Shown here: positions 25,362 through 30,193 of the stretch, piece by piece
How the letters are laid out: each line of letters opens with the position of its first letter
How positions within the stretch are numbered: position 1 is the stretch's first letter
Assembly (NCBI RefSeq): GCF_002176815.1
Contig: NZ_CP021648.1
Span: 3,356,001 to 3,420,000 of the forward strand
Direction: 5' to 3'
Length of the DNA stretch: 64,000 bases
DNA from: Acidovorax sp. T1
GTDB lineage: Bacteria; Pseudomonadota; Gammaproteobacteria; Burkholderiales; Burkholderiaceae_C
Notes under the pieces: model-generated
Database searches by the model: none
Told to the model about the DNA's origin: nothing
The model's input: the letters and a program-made list of their open reading frames with translations, nothing else
Made by a program: the position numbers and the translations under genes

Positions 25362-25390
25362 ATTGTACGCTACAAGCGGAGTCCCATCAA
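25362..25390 (-). promoter_or_regulatory. Promoter and operator of the first toxin-antitoxin pair
   Basis: Minus strand: -35 TTGATG (25385-25390), 17-base spacer, -10 TACAAT (25362-25367). A perfect inverted repeat TTGTA-CGC-TACAA (25363-25375) covers the -10 box, a natural place for the XRE antitoxin to repress. Confidence 0.7.
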
Positions 25391-26013
25391 AGAACACCGC
25401 CAGGCTCAGCCCGGACACTTGCCCCCGGCTGTCCACCGCTTCGAGCAACGTTGGTGCGCATAGCGCTGCGCTGCGTCCTCTTGAGCTGGGTGTGACCCAG
25501 GATATTCAATGAATGTGGGTGTCTTTTTTGTACGCGCAGTTGCTTGCTGTGCCAGGCCTTGATGTCTTTGACCAGCGCCATGCCCTTTTGCGCCACACCG
25601 TGGGCGTGTTTTACAAAACCATCGGCAGCAATTTTGGGGCCTGTGCCCTGGCTGCTTTTGGCAATGGCGTGCAGCACGGCGTTGCGGTCTGCGGCCCATT
25701 GTTCTGCTTTGGTGGCCAGTTTGGCGCCCGGTTCGTCGTTAGTGGTCTTGCGGCAAATTTTGGCAACCTTCTGGGCTGCTTTGACTAACGTGGTTTTGTC
25801 CGGGTCAAAGCCCGCCTCGTGAAAATTGGCAAACGACAGCATTCGGTCGGTGATCAGGCTTTCTGCGATGGCGACCGCTTCCAGCGGAAAACCTGCGTCT
25901 ATGGCGCCTTGCATGCGCTCATGGGCCAGACGGTACGAAAGGTATTTGGCGTGGTTGCCGCCGGGGGCGCCGTGCAGATCGCTCCTAGTGTCAACTTTTA
26001 GAAAAGTGAACAA
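25387..26013 (-). CDS. Hypothetical protein, possibly with altered N- or C-terminus
   Basis: Up to 208 residues; no family function known to me. The conserved-looking core is about residues 20-170, with NHAKYLSYRLAHERMQGAI, AGFPLEAVAIAESLITDRML and later KHAHGVAQKGMALVKDIKAW. It is helical and soluble. The start is unclear: no ATG is near the front. TTG at 26013 gives the longest frame, and a CTG near 25977 follows an AGGAG. The last 35 residues (after HSLNILGHTQLK) are Arg-rich and pass over one GTGGGTGTCC motif at 25512-25532, suggesting that the original 3' end was replaced. Confidence 0.5.
   Translation of the reverse strand: MFTFLKVDTRSDLHGAPGGNHAKYLSYRLAHERMQGAIDAGFPLEAVAIAESLITDRMLSFANFHEAGFDPDKTTLVKAAQKVAKICRKTTNDEPGAKLATKAEQWAADRNAVLHAIAKSSQGTGPKIAADGFVKHAHGVAQKGMALVKDIKAWHSKQLRVQKRHPHSLNILGHTQLKRTQRSAMRTNVARSGGQPGASVRAEPGGVL
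25512..25532 (+). repeat. GTGGGTGTCC boundary motif, copy 2
   Basis: Reads AATGTGGGTGTCTTTTTTG, one base shorter in the CC pair than the best copies. It lies inside the 3' part of the hypothetical gene at 25387-26013. Confidence 0.55.
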
Positions 26014-26019
26014 AATTTG

Positions 26020-26068
26020 CTACCATTTTAATAGCTAATAACATTTAATTGGAATCTGACCCCAATTA
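26020..26068. repeat. ATAGCT-type repeat, copy 4, joined to a GGAATCTGACCCC segment
   Basis: TACCATTTTAATAGCTAATA is followed by TTTAATTGGAATCTGACCCC and AATTA. The same two pieces in the same order are at 28186-28263. The second piece (AATTGG...CCAATT-like) marks the 3' border of two RAYT genes. Confidence 0.6.
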
Positions 26069-26069
26069 C

Positions 26070-26686
26070 ATTCTTCCAGCCCAAAGGGCACGGCCAGCGC
26101 AAACCGCGCTGTGGGGTCAAAAGGCATCAGCGGCGCCGCGGTCAAAGCGGCCAGCGCTTGCTCCGGTAGCAACTGCGGAGTGTTGGCTGGGGGCACGCGG
26201 CGCGCAGCCATGTTGGGCCTGGCGGGTACCGCTGGCGCAGGTGCAGATGCAGGTACATCCACCACCTCGAACGCATGGCCGCGCAATTCAGCCAGGCGGG
26301 CGGCCATCGAAGTGTGGGCACTGTCCTCCAGGCTCTCGGCCATGCCTGCACGCACTGGGTTCAAGTCTACATAGGCCATGGCCGACAGCAGCGCTTGCTC
26401 ATCCAGTAGCGCTTGGCTTTTAAAGCGCCCTTCCCAAAAGCAACCCTTCACGCCGTCTTCGGCATTGGCCTGGCGGGCGATGGACTCGTTGAGCACCCGC
26501 ATGTACCAAGACAAATCGAACAACCGTGCGCGGTAGGTGTCGGCCATTTCAGCCCCGGCGGTGTTCAACTGTCTTGCCAGTGTGCGCATCGTGGCCGCAC
26601 AAAAAAGCCCGGCGCACACAGCGGTTGACGACGTGGTACCAGGGGGTATCGGCCAGCGAGATCAGGGATGAGCGGGGGCGGGTCAT
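26070..26686 (-). pseudogene. RAYT (REP-associated tyrosine transposase), internally deleted copy
   Basis: Compared with the intact copy at 28310-29419. The 5' end matches ([35 protein letters not shown]...EHRRG) and then hits a stop. About 80 residues including the HUH region (SNHYHMVL in the intact gene) are deleted. A second frame picks up the later part (DLSWYMRVLNESIARQANAE, FWEGRFKSQALLDEQALL, YVDLNPVRAGMAESL) up to PFGLEE, where the TGACCCC border segment cuts the 3' end. Without the HUH histidines it cannot be an active transposase. Confidence 0.8.
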
Positions 26687-26687
26687 G
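26664..26687. repeat. 24-bp direct repeat, left copy, flanking brnTA
   Basis: Begins AGGGATGAGCGGG and ends GGGTCATG; identical over 24 bases to 27288-27311. It is the 5' end of the RAYT reading frame (codons for MTRPRSSL). The BrnA stop codon begins at the very next base. Confidence 0.85.
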
Positions 26688-26996
26688 TCATGCGGGCGAA
26701 TGCGTTTGAAGCCAGTCTTTCAAGGCGTCATTCATCCGTGTCTGCCAACCCTTGCCGGTAGCCTTGAAGGCCTCGATGACCTCCGCGTCATAACGCACCG
26801 TCAGGGCCTGTTTGGTGCTTTGCGCCTTGGGGCGACCACGGGAAAGCGCCGCACGCAGCGCGTCCGCGCCTGCTTGTGCCGATACAGGCTGTTCACCGAT
26901 TTTCCACTCACCCTGCTCGAAGAAATCTTGAGTCAATTCCGGCGCGTCGTCCGGGTCAATCCATGGCTTGGGCGAATTTTGCAATTTCGCGTTCAT
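26688..26996 (-). CDS. brnA: BrnA-family antitoxin
   Basis: A 102-residue antitoxin (BrnA, DUF4415). The N-terminal half has the interaction segment PDDAPELTQDFFEQGEWKIG; the C-terminal half is a ribbon-helix-helix-like DNA-binding domain with KQALTVRYDAEVIEAFKATG and GWQTRMNDALKDWLQTH. It should bind BrnT and repress the brnTA promoter. It overlaps brnT by about 40 bases. Its stop codon lies exactly at the edge of a 24-bp direct repeat, so the cassette border coincides with the gene end. Confidence 0.92.
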   Translation of the reverse strand: MNAKLQNSPKPWIDPDDAPELTQDFFEQGEWKIGEQPVSAQAGADALRAALSRGRPKAQSTKQALTVRYDAEVIEAFKATGKGWQTRMNDALKDWLQTHSPA

Positions 26997-27228
26997 TGGC
27001 TTTCCTCATGCTGATGATGCGGCGAACCTCGCCGCGCGGCGTCCAGACCAAGACGACCATCCTGCCACCCAGCACACCGACGGTGGTGAATCGCGGCTCG
27101 CCGTAATCAAACCGGGCATCTTCGGCGGTCACATTCACCCCGGCGAACACCTCGCCGGCATGGGCGAAGTCCAATCCACGCTCCGTCAGTGTCTTATCGC
27201 GCTTGTCGGGGTCGAACTCGATCTGCAT
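26956..27228 (-). CDS. brnT: BrnT-family toxin
   Basis: A 90-residue ribonuclease toxin of the BrnT family (RelE-like fold). Signature pieces: MQIEFDPDKRDKTLTERGLD (the FDPxKxxxxxxxHGxxF-like start, here without the His), FDYGEPRFTTVGVLGGRMVV, VWTPRGEVRRIISMRKANER (catalytic Arg region) and a final helix. The ATG at 27228 gives the family N-terminus. A promoter (-35 TTGATC at 27258-27263, 16 bases, -10 TACAAT at 27236-27241) lies inside the cassette, so the module brings its own expression signals. Confidence 0.93.
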   Translation of the reverse strand: MQIEFDPDKRDKTLTERGLDFAHAGEVFAGVNVTAEDARFDYGEPRFTTVGVLGGRMVVLVWTPRGEVRRIISMRKANEREIAKFAQAMD

Positions 27229-27235
27229 GGCACTT

Positions 27236-27263
27236 ATTGTAGTTACGTTATTAATGAGATCAA
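27236..27263 (-). promoter_or_regulatory. Promoter of brnTA
   Basis: Minus strand -35 TTGATC, 16-base spacer TCATTAATAACGTAAC, -10 TACAAT, only 7 bases before the brnT ATG. The spacer is A/T-rich with an ACGT centre that may be the BrnA site. Confidence 0.6.
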
Positions 27264-27287
27264 GACACTTTATATTGACAGCAAACA

Positions 27288-27311
27288 AGGGATGAGCGGG
27301 GGCGGGTCATG
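27288..27311. repeat. 24-bp direct repeat, right copy, flanking brnTA
   Basis: Identical to 26664-26687 and again readable as the first codons of RAYT (MTRPRSSL). Beyond it the sequence continues to copy 3 of the GTGGGTGTCC motif, as it does upstream of other RAYT starts. Confidence 0.85.
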
Positions 27312-27340
27312 GGGTGCTGTGTAGAAGGCTACGTGTTTTA

Positions 27341-27360
27341 AATGTGGGTGTCCTTTATAT
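27341..27360 (+). repeat. GTGGGTGTCC boundary motif, copy 3
   Basis: Reads AATGTGGGTGTCCTTTATAT, almost the same as copy 4. It lies between the brnTA right repeat and the second NadS-like pair. Confidence 0.7.
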
Positions 27361-27433
27361 AGCGCGACTGCTTGAGGCTGATTTGGCTTGAAATTTAAAG
27401 GCCCCAATGAACCCAGCACCAATGAACCCAGCA

Positions 27434-27724
27434 TCATGCATGCAGCGCCTTGAGTGCCACATCCGGCGCGGTGGTGACGATCTTGAGCAGGGCCGCTGCC
27501 GGGCCAGTGGGGTTGCGGCGATGCTGCTCCCAGTTTTGCAGAGTTTTGATGCTGACGTGCATCAGCTGGGCGAACTCACTTTGCGACAGCCCGATCTGCT
27601 CACGCACCGCCTTGACGTCAGGCGCGTCGATGCGGGTTCGCCGGGCAGCCGACATCTCACCCCGCGAGATGGCCTTGGCCTCTTTCAGGCTTTGCACCAG
27701 ATCATCGAACAGTGTTTGGTCCAT
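27434..27724 (-). CDS. NadS/HigA-like antitoxin, second copy
   Basis: A 96-residue XRE antitoxin similar to the one at 24748. HTH about residues 40-95: VKAVREQIGLSQSEFAQLMH then VSIKTLQNWEQHRRNPTGPA. The start is put at 27724 because AAGGAG lies 8 bases before that ATG; the ATG at 27730, overlapping the toxin stop as ATGA, is only 2 bases from the same AAGGAG. It ends KALHA, as the first copy ends LLHA. Confidence 0.9.
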   Translation of the reverse strand: MDQTLFDDLVQSLKEAKAISRGEMSAARRTRIDAPDVKAVREQIGLSQSEFAQLMHVSIKTLQNWEQHRRNPTGPAAALLKIVTTAPDVALKALHA

Positions 27725-27726
27725 CG

Positions 27727-28038
27727 TCATAGCTCCTTCACAAATTCACGCAACACGGCGGTTTCCTGGTCGGTCAGGTTGTCTTTCTTGGACTTGGGGT
27801 AGATCAACAGCATGTAGATCTCGTCGTCGTCCCTGATCCAGTAATAGATCGCCCGCACCCCGCCACTTTTGCCCCGACCCGGTAAGGCGTGACGCAGCTT
27901 GCGGATACCACCGCCACCAGGGATGAGATCGCCGCGTGCGGGGTTTTCCACAAGAACATTCTGAAGCGCCCGGTATTCATCGTCGGTCAGCAAGCTGGCC
28001 AGCAGACGAGTGAAGGTCGGGGTTTCAATGAATTCCAT
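27727..28038 (-). CDS. RelE/HigB-like toxin, second copy
   Basis: A 103-residue toxin, paralogue of that at 25028. Shared core: NPARGDLIPGGGGIRKLRHA then GRGKSGGVRAIYYW, and a C-terminal YPKSKKDNLTDQETAVLREF. Start ATG at 28038 (MEFIETPTFTRLL). A promoter with an 18-base spacer stands just upstream. The pair is bounded by copies 3 and 4 of the GTGGGTGTCC motif, in the same way as genes are bounded elsewhere in this island. Confidence 0.9.
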   Translation of the reverse strand: MEFIETPTFTRLLASLLTDDEYRALQNVLVENPARGDLIPGGGGIRKLRHALPGRGKSGGVRAIYYWIRDDDEIYMLLIYPKSKKDNLTDQETAVLREFVKEL

Positions 28039-28044
28039 AGTATC

Positions 28045-28074
28045 AGTATATACGCCAATGGCGGATAATGTAAA
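28045..28074 (-). promoter_or_regulatory. Promoter of the second NadS-like pair
   Basis: Minus strand -35 TTTACA (28069-28074), 18-base spacer, -10 TATACT (28045-28050). The palindrome GTATATAC (28046-28053) overlaps the -10 box and is a candidate repressor site. Confidence 0.6.
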
Positions 28075-28136
28075 GACTGAGCTAGCCAGCGCCCCGCTGG
28101 CCAAGAGTGCTTATGCCCCTCCTAACGTGGCCACCT

Positions 28137-28156
28137 AACGTGGGTGTCCTTTATAT
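28137..28156 (+). repeat. GTGGGTGTCC boundary motif, copy 4
   Basis: Reads AACGTGGGTGTCCTTTATAT, then a short duplication GTTCTTTATATGTT. It lies in the 271-base gap between the toxin gene and RAYT, which otherwise holds only an ATAGCT-type repeat and a TAACCCC border segment. Confidence 0.7.
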
Positions 28157-28185
28157 GTTCTTTATATGTTGATACGATAACAAAC

Positions 28186-28263
28186 ATGATATTTTTATAG
28201 CTGCCAGCGCCCGCTGCATAAGGGCTAGAGGCATATTTGACCTTTAATTGGAATCTAACCCCG
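28186..28263. repeat. ATAGCT-type repeat, copy 5, joined to a GGAATCTAACCCC segment
   Basis: The most complete copy: ATTTTTATAGCTGCCAGCGC, then CATAAGGGCTAGAGGC and a T-rich end, followed at once by TTTAATTGGAATCTAACCCC. The order repeats that at 26020-26068, in both cases on the 3' side of a RAYT gene. Confidence 0.7.
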
Positions 28264-28309
28264 ATTATTCACCCCTTGTGCCTCCGGCAAATTTTGACCC
28301 CTTTTGTGA

Positions 28310-29419
28310 TCACGCCGCGCGGGCCTCGAACACCCGCCGGGCAGCGGCCAGGCCGCGCAGCGCGCGCTGCTGTCGGCGGGCAGCAATTTCTATCAGCTTC
28401 GCAGGTGTGCCTACGGCGCTGGCAAAGTCTTTGAAGAAATGGTCGGCGGCGTTGATAAAACCTTCTGCGTCCATGCCCAGACGGGCCAGGATGGGCGGGG
28501 TGGTGGCGGGTATGGCGCCGCGCTTGGCAGGGTGCACGGCGCGGCCCATGGTGTCCACCAGCTCAATGTATTCATGCAGGCCAAAGGGAATGGCCTGCTC
28601 AAAGCGGCCGGTTGCATCAAAGGGCATCAACGGCGCCTCTGGTATTGCCGCCAGCTCTGTCTCTGGTAGCAGGCCAGGCAATTCAGATGCGGGCACAGAT
28701 GCGGGCATGGGGGCCGCCTCGGTGGCGGCTTGTGGCTGCGCCACAGGGGCCATCACAGGCACAAATGGCTGGCCCTGCAACTCGGCCAAGCGCGCCGCGA
28801 TGGATGTGTGGGCGCTGTCGTGCAGGGTTTCTGCCATGCCGGCGCGAATGGGGTTGAGGTCCACATAGGCCATGGCGGCCAGCAGCGCCTGTTCGTCCAG
28901 CAGCGCCTGGCTTTTGAAGCGCCCCTCCCAGAACCGGCCCTTGCAACGATCCTCGGCATTGGCCTGGCGGGCAATGGTCTCGTTAAGCACCCGCATGAAC
29001 CACGATACATCCGCCAGCCGCTGGCGATAAAGGGCGGCAAACTCTTGCACCTTGGCACGCTCGGCCTCGCCCATCTGATTGCGGTCATCCGCCAGATAGC
29101 GCTGCACCAACAGCGGGCCGGCAAACAACTGCGTCCAGCGGCGCAACACCGCCTCATCGTCGAGCGCAGCGGCGCGGTCAGCATCCACACGCAGCACCAT
29201 GTGGTAATGGTTGCTCATGACGGCATAGGCCGCCACATCGATGGTGAACACCGAGGCCAGCTCGCGGATGCGGGTCTCTATCCAGCCCCTGCGGTGGTCA
29301 AAATTTTGGCCGGTCACATCGTCTGCGCCGCACAAAAAAGCACGGCGCACACAACGATTCACCACGTGGTACCAAGGGGTGTCGGACAAGGAGATCAAGG
29401 ATGAACGAGGGCGCGTCAT
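28310..29419 (-). CDS. REP-associated tyrosine transposase (RAYT), intact
   Basis: A 369-residue Y1/HUH-type enzyme related to IS200 transposases, which nick single-stranded REP hairpins. Seen: the conserved start [20 protein letters not shown], the HUH motif in [14 protein letters not shown] near residue 70, the catalytic-helix region with ALYRQRLADVSWFMRVLNET, and KGRFWEGRFKSQALLDEQAL, then AYVDLNPIRAGMAETL. A 150-residue C-terminal extension (DxxGRFEQAIPFGLHEYIEL, FINAADHFFKDFASAVGTP) belongs to this subgroup. No terminal repeats of an insertion sequence enclose it. It is probably a domesticated transposase serving the REP-like sequences nearby. Confidence 0.92.
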   Translation of the reverse strand: MTRPRSSLISLSDTPWYHVVNRCVRRAFLCGADDVTGQNFDHRRGWIETRIRELASVFTIDVAAYAVMSNHYHMVLRVDADRAAALDDEAVLRRWTQLFAGPLLVQRYLADDRNQMGEAERAKVQEFAALYRQRLADVSWFMRVLNETIARQANAEDRCKGRFWEGRFKSQALLDEQALLAAMAYVDLNPIRAGMAETLHDSAHTSIAARLAELQGQPFVPVMAPVAQPQAATEAAPMPASVPASELPGLLPETELAAIPEAPLMPFDATGRFEQAIPFGLHEYIELVDTMGRAVHPAKRGAIPATTPPILARLGMDAEGFINAADHFFKDFASAVGTPAKLIEIAARRQQRALRGLAAARRVFEARAA

Positions 29420-29446
29420 GGCGGAAAGTCTATCAGGGTATTAATA

Positions 29447-29468
29447 AACATGGGTGTCCTTTATATTA
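29447..29468 (+). repeat. GTGGGTGTCC boundary motif, copy 5
   Basis: Reads AAACATGGGTGTCCTTTATA. It lies between the intact RAYT start and the truncated RAYT, and it is the point where the latter is cut off. Confidence 0.7.
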
Positions 29469-29721
29469 CACGGGCACGTGCTGCATCCACGCGCAGCACG
29501 ACGTGGTAGTGGTTGCTCATGACGGCGTAGGCTGCCACGTCGATGGCAAAGACCGAGGCCAATTCACGGATGCGCGTTTCCACCCAGCCACGGCGGTGTT
29601 CAAAGTCCTGACCGGAGTGCGCGTCGTGCCCGCACAGGAAGGCGCGGCGCACGCAGCGGTTGACAACGTGGTACCAGGGCGTATCGGCCAGGGAAACGAG
29701 GGCGCAGCGGGGGCGGGTCAT
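29461..29721 (-). pseudogene. RAYT, 5' fragment
   Basis: An 86-codon fragment equal to the first ~79 residues of [61 protein letters not shown]. It keeps the HUH histidines but ends within copy 5 of the GTGGGTGTCC motif, losing the catalytic helix and everything after. Copy 6 of the motif lies just upstream of its start. Confidence 0.85.
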
Positions 29722-29748
29722 GGGGTGAGTGTAGGGCGTGCTGATTAT

Positions 29749-30096
29749 TTAGGCAACTAAAGTGGGTGTCCTTTTATTCATCAAGCGGTGGATGGTGTCC
29801 AGTTCAATCTTTGGCTTGATTTCGTTGCCACGGGTCAACACCAGCGTGTCGTAGCCTTTGCCCAAGGACATCACACCGAAGTCCTTGTCGGCCACCGTGA
29901 GCATGGTGACGGTGTCGTCCTTGGCTGAGCCGGTGACCTTGTCTACAAAGCTCAGTTGAACATCGAGTCCATCAGCGCCCGACGTGCCGCTCACGTTCTT
30001 GAGCGACACAGCCTGCACTTTGTTGTCATTGTCGGTGTAGTACTCACCGTCGGCGGTAATCCTGCCGCCTTTCTTTACATAAAGCGAACTTGCCAT
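29749..30096 (-). CDS. Small acidic protein next to the S-layer-like gene, 3' end replaced by repeat
   Basis: A 115-residue protein of unknown family: SSLYVKKGGRITADGEYYTD, then SGTSGADGLDVQLSFVDKV, MLTVADKDFGVMSLGKGYDT. It has no cysteine and no signal peptide, and its Gly/Asp-rich beta character resembles type I-secreted or RTX-associated proteins. The last ten residues (MNKRTPTLVA) are the reverse reading of the GTGGGTGTCC motif copy 6, so the natural C-terminus, where a type I secretion signal would be, is probably lost. GGAGA lies 7 bases before the ATG at 30096. A terminator stands between it and the S-layer-like gene. Confidence 0.6.
   Translation of the reverse strand: MASSLYVKKGGRITADGEYYTDNDNKVQAVSLKNVSGTSGADGLDVQLSFVDKVTGSAKDDTVTMLTVADKDFGVMSLGKGYDTLVLTRGNEIKPKIELDTIHRLMNKRTPTLVA
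29759..29778 (+). repeat. GTGGGTGTCC boundary motif, copy 6
   Basis: Reads AAAGTGGGTGTCCTTTTATT. It overlaps the stop region of the small acidic gene and marks the right edge of the accessory island. Confidence 0.7.
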
Positions 30097-30120
30097 TGCA
30101 GTATCTCCAAAATCACAAAC

Positions 30121-30151
30121 AAAAAAGGGGTAGTCCAAAAGGACTTCCCCT
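30121..30151 (-). terminator. Rho-independent terminator after the S-layer-like gene
   Basis: Minus strand: AGGGGAAGTCC, loop TTTT, GGACTACCCC, then TTTTTT. The 10-11-base stem has one mismatch. It lies 43 bases after the S-layer-like stop and 25 bases before the small acidic gene. Confidence 0.88.
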
Positions 30152-30193
30152 ACAAGGCCGGTTAAGCCATCACGTTCATTCGAAACGTTCTGC

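Noticed and set aside
26688..27311. Insertion sequence carrying brnTA
   Set aside because: No transposase within the repeats, and the 24-bp flanks equal the RAYT coding start, so they are not terminal inverted repeats.
24500..30000. Prophage or integrative element
   Set aside because: No integrase, phage structural, or conjugation genes; only toxin-antitoxin, RAYT and repeat sequences.
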